Source of the DNA: Paraspadella gotoi | Lineage: Eukaryota > Chaetognatha | Length of the DNA: 64,000 nt | Reading direction: 5' to 3' | Assembly: GCA_051294375.1 (NCBI GenBank) | Contig: CM119270.1 | Span: 5,402,152 to 5,466,151, forward strand | Part shown: piece by piece, positions 11,277 through 25,420 of the stretch | Layout of the letters: each line of letters starts with the position of its first letter | Numbering within the stretch: position 1 is the first letter of the stretch | Made by a program: the position numbers and the translations under genes | Notes under the pieces: generated by a model | Told to the model about the DNA's origin: nothing | The model's input: only the letters and a program-made list of their open reading frames with translations | The model's database searches: none

Positions 11277-11589
11277 GGGCAAAATGAAGGAAAAGGTAAT
11301 GTACGCAGAATGGAATATTTGTATGTATGTATGTATATGTCCGTCGAAAATGAGAGAGAGAAGAGAAAAACGGCTGAGTTACTCAACGATCGGAATCAAT
11401 TGAAAGACGGTCATAACATTAACTAATATATACCAAAAGTTCCCCATTTCAGCATAAATTCAGAAGTAACTAGAAGTGTTTTATTTCAATATTTAAATTG
11501 GGATTAGAGGTTAGTTTATGAATTTGGTTATCGATTTGGTTTCAGTTAAATTAAGTTCAGAGATTAGTAACAAAAAGGGGGCGCTTTCG

Positions 11590-11690
11590 GAGAATAGTGT
11601 CAGAAAGACCGACAGACGACAGCCGTGGTGATCGTGACTTGAACAGGCGAAAAGACAAAGAGAGGATATCATCGTTTTACATGGAAAATA

Positions 11691-11724
<34 letters not shown>

Positions 11725-12620
11725 AGACGGCGACAATATTGGCAGCGATAGGCTCGAAGGAAGAACCAATAAATTACTCTTAGAAATTGAATCGATAAAA
11801 ACGGACGAGTGAAGGTCGCAGCGACGATGAAGACGACGACGACGACGACAACGAAAACGACTACGACGTCAACAACGACTATAGTACGATGAAAACAACG
11901 ATGACGACGACGATGACGACAACGACAAAGAACACAATGAAAACTTTGATGACAATGACAACGAGAATGATGAATAGCGTGATGAAAACAATGATTATGA
12001 TGATAACGACAAATAGTATGACGAAAAAATTATCATGTTGATGATGACATAAAAGATGACTCGTCTGATAAATAAAGACAATGATGATAATAACAAATGA
12101 TAGGATGAATCTAATGACTAGGAAAACTAATTTACTGAAGAAAATAACTATGAAGACAGTGTCAGTAACACTGATATCAATGAGAACAACGACAATTAAA
12201 ACGACAAATACCACTAATAGTGAAAGAATGACAATGACGACAACGACGATGACAACGACGACGTTGAAAACAATCACTGCGACGATTCTAACGACGATTC
12301 TAACGACGATTCTAACGACGATTCTAACGACGATTCTAACGACGATTCTAACGACGATTCTAACGACGATGACATATCGTTTTCTGTTTACAAGTCTGAA
12401 ATATGGTGCCTGGAGTTCTCCTTTTTTCCTCGAGCCGATGGAAAAAGTATTCCATAGCAAAGGATTTTCGATTGAGTCATCTTTGTCGTCGTTGTTGTCG
12501 TTGTTGTTGTTGTCGTCGTTGTTGTTGTAGTTATCGACTGTTGCGATGATACTACTAGAAATAAATCTTCCGTTGACAGAGGGCGCGTGTAGAAGGGGCG
12601 TGCCACTAGTTAGAACGTCA
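11590..12620. repeat. (GAC)n/(ACA)n trinucleotide-rich block
   Basis: (GAC)n at 11693-11725, scattered GACGACAAC and GATGAC trinucleotides, the 12-bp array described separately, and CGTTGTTGTTG at 12485-12530. Long frames on both strands read Thr/Asp/Val/Ile runs and mirror each other, which indicates repeat rather than coding sequence. A plus frame at 11597-11812 (Asp-rich) could be a real exon, but nothing supports it beyond openness. Confidence 0.75.
12283..12370. repeat. 12-bp tandem repeat AACGACGATTCT, about 7 copies
   Basis: Near-perfect direct repeats. Because the unit is a multiple of three, it stays open on both strands (plus reads ILTT, minus reads RIVV). Confidence 0.95.
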
Positions 12621-13860
12621 TTGGATGCCAGACGGACGACCACCGCCCACTGTTGGCGAGAAAGAGCAATTGTTTAAACCCGACCGACAGACCGACCAAG
12701 GACCGACGAAGGGGAGGGAATGACAAGTGACGTGTCGTTGACGACGACGACGACGACGACTGCCAACCAACAGTGACATCTCGTCTTGACGCAAAAACAA
12801 GAAACATCTTTCTATTTCTTTTTTTTTTCCTTTTTCTTTTTATTGTTTTCTGGAAAAGAATTTCAAGCATCTTTTTTTCTTTCTTTTCGCTTTTGCTTTT
12901 ATTTTTCATTTTTTGTTATTTTTATTTTTCTTTCTTTTTATCAAAGTGATGCATCTCAAGTTTATCGCCAATGATCACGAGAAAGTAAACTATTCTTTGT
13001 ACGCACCAAGAAATTAAAACAAGTCTTTTTTCTAATATTGAATTTAAATTAAAGAGTTAAGAAAATTAACCTAATTAACTCCAAAGGCAAAACGTTTCAT
13101 AATATCTTGTTTTAAAAGTTTTTTTTCTTTTTCTTTGTGACTGAAAAAGAAAAAGAAAAAACTTGTAGGGAGTTTTTGACACCTCGTGTCGATTTTCACC
13201 AACTGACCTTGAAAACGTCAACAATGGAAACAGCAACAACATTGAGGAACGACGATAACGACGACGACGACAGCGACGACGACGACGACGTCTAAACCGA
13301 AAACAAGACCAACAAAAGACGGGAATTCGAAATGACGCGTGGACGATGTCAACAGCGATTCTCTTTCGCTTTTATTCTGTATACAGATCTTTTATTTTTT
13401 AGTCCGTTCGTCAATCCGTCCGTCTTTATCTTTGGGCGCCGTGTATGTAAGCCCAAGGATTTGTGAGACAATTAAGATTATGGCGAAAACAAGAAAGGAA
13501 GAAGACTGCGAAAAGTGCACTCGAGAAGAGAAAAGAGGGAAAATTTGGAAGGAAAAAAAAGGAAAGAAAAAAGAAAGAATGAAAAAAAGAAAAATGGAGA
13601 ATGGAGAGGCTGTAAAAAAACATGGATGACTTGTTTTATCGATTTTTGGCGACTCTTCTTTTTTTTCTTTCTGAAACTGGAATTATTTATTTATTTTTTT
13701 TTTTTTTAATTTTTTTGTTCTGGTTTTTGATGTTGATTCGTTTAGTCTTTATTGGGGGTGAAAGAGAAAAGAGGGAAAGAAACAAAAACATGTAAATAAT
13801 AAAGAACAAAAAAAATAAAAATAGTATAAGAAAAAAAACACATTTAGAGGAATTGAAACA
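12621..13860. other. No gene seen
   Basis: A short (GAC)n at 12740-12762 and (GAC)n/(GAT)n at 13248-13292, T-rich tracts at 12805-12945, and A/G-rich sequence at 13490-13620. Open frames are short and low in complexity. Confidence 0.45.
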
Positions 13861-14035
13861 GTTCATAAAACATTTTACCACTTCAAGGACTGTTAGATAG
13901 TCTTGATTGTAAGCTTGCAGGGTTATTATCTTGTAAGCTTGCTTGTCACAGGCAAGATAGACTATGAATGACGAAGAATGGATAATTTTCATATTCGTTA
14001 TAATACGAATTTCACATAATTTCAAATAATATATA
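13861..14035 (+). repeat. Dispersed repeat family A, copy 2 (diverged)
   Basis: Shares TAGTCTTGATTGTAAGCTTG, the ATTATCTTGTAAG block, GGCAAGATAG and the AT-rich tail with the copies at 485-795 and 24340-24605. Internal deletions are evident. Confidence 0.6.
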
Positions 14036-15282
14036 TTTAAAATATGTATAAAAGAATTCAAAGTGAAACTGTAAAACGGAAAGACAGGACAACAAGGCAA
14101 AGTAATATTAAAAAGAAAAGCAGAAATATAATTTAAAAAAAAAAGAAGAAAAGTAATAAGAATTATTGGAGAAGGAAAAATGGAGGCGGAAAGACAACAA
14201 ATGAACTGAGAAAAAGTGAAAGTGAAAGAGAAAGAGAAAGTGAAAGAGAAGAGAAATGAGAAAAAAAAACGTCGCCTTTTGTTCGGAAAATGAAGGAGAA
14301 AAAAACTAAAAACAAAAAAAACAACAATAAAAAACAAAAAAACAAAAAAGACAATGGTTGTTAGTCTCTAGAGTCTTTTTTCAGCTTTTTTCTCGCCTTT
14401 TTTTGTTTTTGGGAGAAAAATATACGTTTGGTTTTGCTTTTTTTAATTTTTTTATTTTGGTTTTAATTTTTCTTAATTAGAAAAAAAGGCGAGCGCAAGA
14501 AAAGTCTTCTTTTATCGGTCAATTTAAGTATTTGTAATAAACTAATAGGTACTGATTAAGTTGAATCATCTTTGAATTAAAATAATCAATAGAATATGAC
14601 AAAGAACTCGGCGAAATCCGTAACAGAAACAAAAGACAAAATTGACATATTGAAACGAAAAGGAAACTACGTAATAAACGAAACGTTACACATTGAAACG
14701 CTAAATCTCGATCTCACGTCCCTAATAGCAGAAATGTCACGGACAGTAAATTGCATCTCTTCCCATTAAACTTTAACTCCTCGTAAATTCTCTTCGGAAA
14801 AAAATGTTGCAGCTGTTGAAGGAAGTCCAGGACGATGACGACGATGACGACGACGACGACGACGACGACGAAACTAATGACGAAAAAATATACACAGAAA
14901 GAAAGTAAAGGATGATTTTCTCCAAATTACTTTTTGGTTAAATAAAGATTAATGACAACGACGACTTAAGTGGCCATTCGATAATGCAGACGACAACGAA
15001 GACAACAACGACGTAAACAAAAGCTACCAAATCTCCGCAAACTCGGGAGAAAGAAAAGAAACAAATTTTAATGACAAAGATGCAGATCTAAATGACAATC
15101 AATGATATTGAATGACAAAGAAAAGCAGATTTCAATGGCCGATGCCCAAGAAGGTCTTGGAATCAAAGACAAAGTCATTTGACGTCCGTTGAGGTCGCGA
15201 GGGAAGAAAAGGAAAATGGGGAGAATGAATCATTTGGCGCCGAAATGAATACGAGGCTGAGAAGGTTGGAAAGTTGGTGGAG

Positions 15283-15285
<3 letters not shown>
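14036..15285. other. No gene seen
   Basis: A/T-rich with (GAC)n at 14835-14872 and other GACAAC trinucleotides. A plus frame at 15179-15285 has mixed composition before it runs into (CT)n and is unsupported. Confidence 0.45.
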
Positions 15286-15355
<70 letters not shown>

Positions 15356-15447
15356 TTGTCAAAAAGACAACAGTCAGCGCTTTTTATTTTGCTTTTTTTA
15401 TGAATAGATTAAAGTTTTAGATTAAAGCTAATAAACACGATTTTCGG

Positions 15448-15526
<79 letters not shown>

Positions 15527-15527
15527 A
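15286..15527. repeat. (CT)n then (GA)n opposed microsatellites
   Basis: (CT)n at 15287-15350 and (GA)n at 15451-15525, separated by about 100 bp. They form a potential hairpin. Confidence 0.95.
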
Positions 15528-15539
15528 ATAAAAGCTTCT

Positions 15540-16449
15540 CGTTCAAAACGAAGGACGAGAGAACATTTTTTTTACTATGTCTTGGGTCATAAAGAATTTT
15601 TCAACTCGGATTTTTTATTGTCAATTTTTATTCGTATCATTTCGTCACATCTCGATTTCTTTTTCAAAATCCTTTGCAAGTGTTTCTCCTTTACATCTTC
15701 CATTTTCCCGCCATTTTTCACGATATATTTATTGACTTTAACGTTTTCTTTTTCAATCTCGTGTAAACTTACTTTGTTTCCCTTCACCTTCTTCCTCCTT
15801 TCTCTTATTTTCCTCTTTCTAAATCTCTCTGGTTCATCTTCCATTCTTTTCCAGCCCTTCTCCACCCTCGCACAGTCTCTCTCTCCCTCTAATGTCTTCC
15901 CTTCCCCTCTCCCTCTTTATGATATCCTCCCTTCCTCTCTCATCCCTTTTTTTATCGCTTCCCTTCCCCTCTCTTTTCTCCCTCTTTATGATATCTTAAT
16001 TTTCTCTATCATCTCTTCTCCCTCCCTCTTATATCTTCCCTTCCCCTATCATCTCCTCTCTTTTCCACTAACCTCCTCTCCTCTCCCTCCCATCGCTCCT
16101 CTCTCCCCCTTCCTTTCATTCTTTTCTTTTTTATCCCTTTCACCGTTTCCCTCCTCATTCCGTCCTTTCCTTATTTCTTTTATGTATTTCTTCCTTTGTT
16201 ATTTTCTTTCTCTGAACTCTTCCCTAATCCCCTTACATTCTCTCATTCCAAACCATTACTACCAACCCATTCACCCAACTTGTCTCACCACCCCTACCAT
16301 TCTCTCCAACCCCACTTTTTCTCCACCCCCCAACCCCATCGAATCGTCGTCTATTTCTCTTCTTCGCATCGAAGCTTCGATTTCCGTCGAGTGAAAAATC
16401 CATCTCGACCGCTTTTCGGTCCATCAGTCGCGTCGCCGCCGAACTCACG

Positions 16450-16450
<1 letters not shown>
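15540..16450. other. Pyrimidine-rich interval, no gene
   Basis: C/T-rich, with repeated CTCTCCCTCTTTATGATATC blocks around 15905-15995. The 270-codon plus frame through it is Ser/Leu/Phe/Pro only and looks like a composition artefact. Confidence 0.55.
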
Positions 16451-16451
<1 letters not shown>

Positions 16452-16533
<82 letters not shown>

Positions 16534-16535
16534 CC
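16452..16535. repeat. (CT)n microsatellite
   Basis: Nearly pure CT dinucleotides with one TCTTCTC interruption. Confidence 0.96.
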
Positions 16536-16559
16536 CACTAGGGGCTACCAGCAAAAACA

Positions 16560-18320
16560 AAAAAAATAAATATTTAAAATATAGCGAGACCATTTGGTTA
16601 TATAGACATTTACTAGAATACAGCCTCGAGGCATATTAACTTTATATTTTCATCAGTAAAATGACTAGTTAAAATCAGGTTTGCTCCAAAGTCACTTATT
16701 ACATGGATTGCACGGAGGGAAGATACGGATTTCTCGACAAGGTTCTCATTTTAAACCAAGTAAAATTAAATAAAAATATTAAAACATTGATTTAAGTTGA
16801 TTTGTTTATGTCATAAATTTTACAAATCAAGAGGAAAATGCTCATTTAAAAAAAGAAAATCAAAGTTAACAACTCAGTGAGTTTGCGTTCGTTATCTCTG
16901 CACTTATCAGTTTTTGTTCGGCGAAAACAAAACCATATAGTTAATATAGTTAATATTTTTAATGTATTATATTTTCTTATAACGAGATTTTTTTTGTATC
17001 GATACAAAAAGAAACTAAAAATGATATGGTGAAATTCAGGGCTTGATTGGAAGCAGGAATGAATTATACTGCATAAACCAGTGGGTTGAAGTATTGTTAT
17101 TCTTAACGTTTCTTTCGCAATTAACAAGGCGCCCTGTTTTGAATACAGCCCATACTTACAAAAGGCACTAATTAACAGTGAGGGTTTCACAGTCACATGG
17201 AACGCTCCCCTAACAAGCCAAGTTTTGCTTCCTTTCCGCGTTGCAGTTAATTGCGAGCAAAGTTCAGCCCCATTTACATGCGACGCTCTATCGAGGAAAA
17301 AGCAAATCGAGGGTTTCCAAATCGCCTTCGTTTGCATTTAGCCCTTCGATAAGGAACGCGCCGCCAACCGGTCTATCTGCAACGAGTCTCTTGCTATTTT
17401 GTTTTTCATACGAATCACTGAATTAAGCGAAGATCATTCCATCTCGCGACTAAAACGAGTTTTCAGAACGAAAACAGATTTTCATCCGCGAGAAGGAAAG
17501 AAAGGAGAGAAAGAAAGACGGAAACCTGGAATCTGGCGACCGCTCTGAAAATTGGATTTGTTTATTATTGATTAGGAAGATTAATTTTGCAAATAGCTAG
17601 ACTCTAGATTTGTTTTTGGGCCCGATATATTCCATATATACTACTATATATACTATAAATTTTTTAAGCCGAATTCTAGCAAATAATAATATCTAAGGTT
17701 AGGTTTAATTTAAGGCAAACGTCCTGTCTAAAATTGAAATTAATTTGGGAAAATAAATACTTTCTACCCACAAAAGATAAGGAGATATCAACTTCTATTA
17801 ACTTATTGGCCAAAAACCTTCAACTCACCCAACCACCCTCTCACATCTCGACCCAGCTCCGACTCACACTTCAAGCTCTCACAAGTTCCTCATTTCGATG
17901 CGAGTGTTAAAGACAAAGTCAAGTCAAACCCGAAGGTGGAGACAAACAAATACACAAAGCCTTTGGGCTTTTGTCCGATTCTTTCTCGAACGCTGTATTT
18001 TCCCTTTTCTCTTTTACTTTTCTCTACCCATCAAATTTTTTGTCCCTTAACCATCAAATATTTTGGCCATTACCCAACAACTTTTTTGGCTCTTACCAGT
18101 CAAATTTTTTGGCCCTTACCCATCAAATTGTCCCTTTCTGATACCGCTCTCACTTCATCTCGTTAACCTTAATCACATTTACTCTCTCTTCATTTTTCAT
18201 CTTCCTTATTTCTTGTTTCTTAATTCCTGTTTCCTCTCTCTCTTTCTTTCCGTATTTATACTCCCCTCACCAACTTCTCTCTGTATCCCTCCCCCTCTCC
18301 ATCCCCTTTCACTTAACCTT
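16560..18320. other. No supported gene
   Basis: AT-rich with one 163-codon minus frame (16846-17337) that has mixed composition in its first 70 residues (for example GAFHVTVKPSLLISAFCKYG) but no recognised domain. It could be a transposable-element or exon fragment. 18040-18130 has several TTTTTTGGC..TTACC repeats (a short minisatellite). Confidence 0.4.
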
Positions 18321-18700
18321 CAATGTTGTTCTACCTCGTTCTCCTCTTCACAAAAGGCAGTACCCCTCCCCTCCTCATTCTCCTCTTCACAAAAGTCATT
18401 GTCTCCCTCCCTCCCTCCCCTCCCTTCACCTTCAACCTTGTTCTTCCTCATTCTCCTCTTCACAAAAGTCATTGTCTCCCTCTCTCCCTCCCCCTCCTTT
18501 CACAATCAATCTAGTTCTTCCTCGTTCTCTCTCACAAAAGTCATGTCTCCTCCTCCCTCCCCCTCCTTTCACAATCAATCTAGTTCTTCCTCGTTCTCCT
18601 CTTCACAAAAGTCATTGTCTCCCTCCCTCCCTCCCCCTCCCTTCACCTTCAATCTTGTTCTTCCTCGTTCTCCTCTTCACAAAAGGCAAGGAGGCGAATG
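18320..18700. repeat. Tandem repeat, about 70 bp unit, about 5 copies
   Basis: Units contain TTCTTCCTCGTTCTCCTCTT then CACAAAAGTCATTGTCTCCC and a C/T-rich spacer. The right-most unit overlaps the 3' end of the minus-strand ORF ending at 18612, so the predicted C-terminus of that protein is encoded by the repeat. Confidence 0.85.
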
Positions 18701-19566
18701 TGACGGAAGGAGACAAATTTTCGTTCTTCAACTCGAAATTGAGATCAAGAGGAGGAAGACTTTGACCCGGGCGACGTTCTCCCGAGCGTTCTTCGGTCAA
18801 GTGGCGTTCTTCCAAATGCCGTTCTTCCAAATGCCGTTCTTCTAAACGCCGTTCTTCCAAGCGGCGCGGTTTCGATTCCTGATGATTCATCCATTCGTCT
18901 TCGTCTTCGTCTTCGTCTTCGTCTTCGTCTTCGTCGTCGTCATCATCAACGTTTGGTCGACGAGAGACGCGTTTCTGAAACTTTTCTTCCGATTTCACCT
19001 CCGGTTTCACTTCCGTTTGCTGCCGCGTCGCCGCCGCGGCCTCTTCCGACGCAGCTGTCGACGCCATTGCCGACCCCGCTACCGACTCCGCCCCCAAATC
19101 GTTAGCATCCCTTGCAATCTCGTTTCTCGTAGAACCGGCGCTCTTTACTTTCGTCCCGGCGCCGGTTGAACCAGAATCGGCGTCGCTTTTTTCTTTATTC
19201 CGGAATTTCGGGTCGACGCCGCCGGTGGAGACGTGGACGAAGAGTTTCCCGGCGCCGGAAGGAGTCGGGGTTGGAGACGAAGATGATGACGACGACGACG
19301 ACGACGACGACGTCGGATTCTGGTCGACGGAAATTCTTTGTCTTTCGTTCGAATTTCGTCGCTCGGAAGATCGATGTCGTTGTCGTCGTTGTTGTTGTTG
19401 TTCTCGTCGTTGTTGTTGTTGTCGTTCTCGTTCCTTTTTCTCGTTTCGCCGATCGATTTGTTTGAGGTGACAGTTTCGACTTTCTTCTTCTTCTTCGTCG
19501 TTGTTAACAACGACGTCCTCCTCGTCCTCCTCGTCCTCTTTAACGGAATTCCAAGTCACGACGGAA
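18612..19566 (-). CDS. Low-complexity membrane/secreted protein, exon 2 (C-terminal)
   Basis: An open minus frame of 318 codons ends with TGA at 18612. Its acceptor (gcttttcag) precedes a base that completes a codon left in phase 2 by the donor of exon 1 at 21093. In order it encodes an acidic stretch, a Gln/Arg-rich stretch, a Ser run, a mixed segment (GAGKLFVHVSTGGVDPKFRN), an Ala-rich part, an Asp/Glu run and tandem LEERHLEERHLEE repeats. It appears disordered. No known domain is recognised. The end may differ, because the last 25 codons lie in a 70-bp tandem repeat. Confidence 0.4.
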
Positions 19567-19589
19567 CTGAAAAGCTTTTCGGGTCTTGA

Positions 19590-20060
19590 GAGGTGAGTGG
19601 TGAGTGGTAAGGGGTAAGTGGTGAGCGGGGAGAGTGAGTGGTGAGGGGTGAGGGGTGAGTGGTGAAGGGTGAGGCGAGAGTGGTGAGTGGTGATTGAGGA
19701 AAGTGAGTGGTGAGGGGTGAGTGGTGAGGAGTGAGTGGTGAGAGGTGAGTGATGAGGAGTGAAGGAAGAGTGGTGAGTGGGGAGAGTGAGTGGTGAGGGG
19801 TGAGGGGTGAGTGGTAAAGGGTGAGGGAGAGTGTTGATGTTGAGGATGGAAGAGTGAGTGGTGAGGGGTGAGGAGTGAAGGATGAGTGGTGGGTGGTGAG
19901 GGGTGAGAGGTGAAGGGTGAGTGGTGAGGAGTGAGTGGTGAGGAGTGAACGGTGTGTGGTGAGGGGTGAGTGATGAGTGGTGAGGAGTGAAGGGTGTGTG
20001 GTGAGGAGTGAAGGATTAGTGGTGGGTGGTGAGTGGTGAGGGGAGAGGGATGAAGAAGGC
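19590..20060. repeat. GGTGAGTGGTGAGGGG minisatellite
   Basis: About 460 bp of degenerate GGTGAGTGG, GGTGAGGGG and GGAGTGAA units inside the intron of the 18.6-21.7 kb gene model. On the plus strand every unit contains GGTGAGT, a consensus splice-donor string; the gene model runs on the opposite strand. Confidence 0.93.
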
Positions 20061-20696
20061 GGAGAAAACAGGGGCGAAGCAGTGGCAGGGGTGTGGAAGG
20101 GGGGGAGATAATAACAAGATTAATAAATGATCATTCGGTGATGCCGAGTTGCGTTGGATACAAAAGGACCCAATGGATATTTGACATCCGATATTATCCA
20201 GAAAAATTCGCTGAAATCGGCTTTTTTTTTTATTCCCAATAGCAAATTTTTGTTAGTTTTTATGTTTGTTTTATTGGGTTTTGACTTTTGATATGTACGT
20301 CGCTTTTTTTATTAAATCGCTTTCGGTCAAAAAACGCTCTTCTACGGTTTATGAAATAATTATATACAACCGAAGGGACATAGATCAACAGAATGCATAC
20401 ACTCATATAGATTTATACATTATACAGTCTATACAGCCGCTTAAATGTGGATTGAGGTCCCCGACTAATCTTTATAAAGTTCCATTAACTGTCGACACCA
20501 ATTCAATTTCAGCCAATCAGGTTACATCACAAAATCGTTTGTTTCGTCGCCTTTATCCGTCGTCAATGCAGACAACCTATAACCGAATAATAAATAACAC
20601 GTAACTGGGTTACATCCGGGAGAAGGGGAGAGGGATTCTCGCTGTCTCAGCGCGAATTTTGACGCAACCAAACAATGAAAATTGGAAAAGAGCGAT

Positions 20697-20698
<2 letters not shown>
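20061..20698. other. Intron sequence, no gene seen
   Basis: Contains a 112-codon plus frame (20266-20604) of mixed composition with no recognised domain, opposite to the surrounding gene model. Confidence 0.35.

Positions 20699-20785
<87 letters not shown>
20699..20785. repeat. (GA)n microsatellite
   Basis: Pure GA dinucleotides followed by GACAGACAG. Confidence 0.97.
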
Positions 20786-20793
<8 letters not shown>

Positions 20794-21092
20794 AAGAAAT
20801 GTTTTTCTTTCATTTATATCCAAAAGTTGAAAACCGATGTCACCAAATTAAAGTCAAAAAACAAAACACAAAAAACACACACAAAAAAAAACAACAGCTA
20901 CATACCATCTCATGTATTTCCGTTTTTGTCACCCCAATAATTCGTTATAGGATCAAGTTTTCTAACCTCACTTTACTGTATAGTGTATACATTATAAAAT
21001 TTACATTAATACGAATTTTTACATTCTTCCCGCCACTCTCTCCATAAAAAATATAATTTTAAAATAAAATTAATTCTTCATTAAGTCCTCAC

Positions 21093-21599
21093 GTGGTCGT
21101 CGTCTCCCTTTTGTTTCCGATGACATTCGATATTTCGCTTCGGTTTCCCTCGACGCCGTCGGTGGCGCCGTAATCAGTCCTAGCGGCGTTGGAGGTGGCA
21201 TGGGAGGTGCTGGCGTTGTCTCCCCGACCGGCGCCGTCGCCTTTGAACGTCCGAAGTGACGCCGATGATTTTTGAAAGACGGATGACGACGACGACGACG
21301 TTAATGACGAAAGGGAAGACGCTTCGTTGTTTGCGCTTCGCCCGGCAACGGCGCCGTTTGTAGCCTCGCCTTCCGGCGCCCTCTTTATTGCGGCGTCGAT
21401 AAAAGTCGGCGTTGGCGACGTCGAGGCATCGACCGGCGCCTTTGTCGGCGAAGTCGTCGAGGTCGTCGTCTTTGTTGTCGTTGTAGTCTCCCGGAAAAAG
21501 GGTTCTCGGCCGGTGCTCCAGTCGACGCCGGAAATTCCACCGGAAATCGGCAGTGACGTCACAGTGATGATGAAGATTACGATCCAGATCGTCCGCGAG

Positions 21600-21664
<65 letters not shown>

Positions 21665-21691
21665 AGACAATTCGACTTTTCTCTTGACCAT
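21093..21691 (-). CDS. Low-complexity membrane/secreted protein, exon 1 (N-terminal)
   Basis: Begins with ATG at 21691 (MVKRKVEL), then about 24 Ser from a (TCG)n tract, then RTIWIVIFIITVTSLPISGG, a single hydrophobic segment that could be a signal anchor or signal peptide. A Thr-rich and Ser/Ala-rich region follows. The donor AC|gtgagg at 21093 leaves phase 2 and joins in frame to 19566. The poly-Ser ahead of the hydrophobic segment is unusual for a signal peptide, so the true start may be elsewhere. The intron is 1,526 bp. No family is recognised; the model rests on open frames, one phase-matched splice junction and the hydrophobic segment. Confidence 0.42.
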
Positions 21692-21745
21692 GATTTATGC
21701 GACCGCAGATTTGAGGAGATTTTTTATTTCCGTACTTTTTTTGCG

Positions 21746-23340
<1,595 letters not shown>

Positions 23341-23404
<64 letters not shown>
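23341..23404. repeat. (CT)n microsatellite
   Basis: Pure CT dinucleotides, opposed to the (GA)n tract at 23652. Confidence 0.97.
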
Positions 23405-23408
<4 letters not shown>

Positions 23409-23646
23409 TACAAATTGAGGAAAAAAAATAAAGACTTAAAAAATATTTATAGAAAAAAAAATGAGAACATAAGAAACAGAGAGAATGAGAATCGGCGAAA
23501 TGGAAGAATTGCCAAAAGGGAATGAAAAAATGGAAAAATGGAAAATAAGGAAATGGACAAAAGGGAAATAAGAAAATGGGTTTTCTCGATGCGAAGGATT
23601 CTGAGTCTCTCTGGTTAATTCGAGAGTAGTTTCGACATATAGAAGA

Positions 23647-23754
<108 letters not shown>

Positions 23755-24010
23755 AAGAATCGTGTGAAAGACTCAAGATAAAGGAATTCTATATATTCGC
23801 GAATGGAGAACATGGTGATTCGTGAAGGTTCAAATATCTGATTTGCCAAAAGGTTTTTTTTCGACGGAATTTTCTAAATAATAAAAAGTAAAAATATAAT
23901 AAAAGAATTTAATTATAACGATTCAAAATTCAGTTGTAAAATATATAATATCTTAAGCTCATAAATGACCGTACTTGATAATTTGTTAATTAATTGTCAC
24001 TTTTTTTTTG

Positions 24011-24186
<176 letters not shown>

Positions 24187-24339
24187 CTTAGACCAAAAGT
24201 CGTCCCCAGTGAATACCAACTGAAAAATAACTTTGCGTTGTAGTTGTTGTTGTTGTTATACAAAAGCGATTGTTTATTCCATCCAGCGGCGGCGTCAGAG
24301 AAATAAAAGCAATTAAAAGCAAATAAAAGCAAAGCAAAA

Positions 24340-24605
24340 CCAATACTACAAAAGAGTTACATACTTTACATTCTTTTAAATATTATACCGCTTCATTGAT
24401 AGGGAAGCCGGGAGTGAATAAACGAGACTGTGAGAGAGTCTTGATTGAAAGCTTGCAGAGACCTGCTATGTCATTAACTTGTAAGAGTGATGGAGGCTTT
24501 AAACCACCAAAGCCTGTCCAAAGTCAGGGGAAAGATAGCCTATTTATTAAATGAATATATATTTTTTATATTGGTTGTAACAATTTCAGACATATATATA
24601 GCGAA
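24340..24605 (+). repeat. Dispersed repeat family A, copy 3
   Basis: High identity to 485-795 over its whole length, with small indels, including CTTCATTGATAGGGAAGCC, AAGCCTGTCCAAAGTCAGGG and the TTTATATTGGTTGTAACAAT tail. No TSD could be assigned by eye. Confidence 0.75.
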
Positions 24606-25420
24606 CCAAAAAAACAAACAAACCAGAAAGTGGAAACATGAGCGAGAAGTGTGCGAACGGAAAGTCAGTCAGGGTTAAGTAAAAATTTCATCTTCCGCAT
24701 TTTTTCCCTCAAAATCCGGAGAGACTGCGCGCGCACGTGTTCGCATGATATTATGCAGTCACGATTGCGTTTCGTGTTCGCATCTACAGTCGAGGTCGAG
24801 GTTTACGATAAAAAGTTCGTCATTGAGTTTCAGAAAACATTTATAATACTGTTGGCTAACTTTGTGATAATAAGATTGTTAATCTCTCTTATATTTTCTT
24901 TTTCCTCTCTTTCCCTTTCTCCTTCTTCCTTCGCTCCTTCCCTTCCTCCGCCTATTGCTCATGGAACCATCCGTGTTTGTAAACGTAATTGTTTTCCTGA
25001 TTGCCAAGTGAATTAAGCGTCGGCGTGGATTAGACGTTGTTAACAGTTGTCTTTAAAAAAAAATAAAGAAAAAAGGAACGAGCTCGACGTTTTCATTCCA
25101 ACATTGACGGTTTTACACGTTGCGGTTCGACCGATGGCACCGACCACTGCAATGGCGCCGTCGGATGGCATCGACGCTCCTCCCGACGCGGGCGTCTCTC
25201 ATGATGGCATCAATCCATTTACGCGGGCCGGGTTCTTTATTTTTTTCGATCACTGTGCCAAGTTGCAAACTCTCTTTTCCGCGCGTTTTATTTCTTCCTC
25301 GTTACGACGAGGTAGTAATCTGGGTGCTATTTTCCGAAACCGCTCCATTTCTGTTCCTAATCCCTGAACTTGATTATAACCCTGATAATTAAGCCTAATT
25401 TTTTTTTAAACTTCAGCAGA
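24606..25420. other. No supported gene
   Basis: Mixed-composition sequence at 24650-24790 and 25080-25370 has overlapping open frames (25047-25367, 25120-25392, plus) but no domain and no consistent splice structure. Confidence 0.35.

Noticed and set aside
12081-12643. Long ORFs on both strands through the (GAC)n and 12-bp repeats
   Set aside because: Mirror-image Thr and Val runs on opposite strands follow from a stop-free repeat with a unit that is a multiple of three.
15582-16639. 270- and 147-codon plus-strand ORFs
   Set aside because: Only Ser, Leu, Phe, Pro and Ile from C/T-rich sequence. No splice partners or domain.
16846-17337. 163-codon minus-strand ORF
   Set aside because: Part has mixed composition, but no domain, start context or splice partner was found and the second half is low complexity. 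Left as unassigned.
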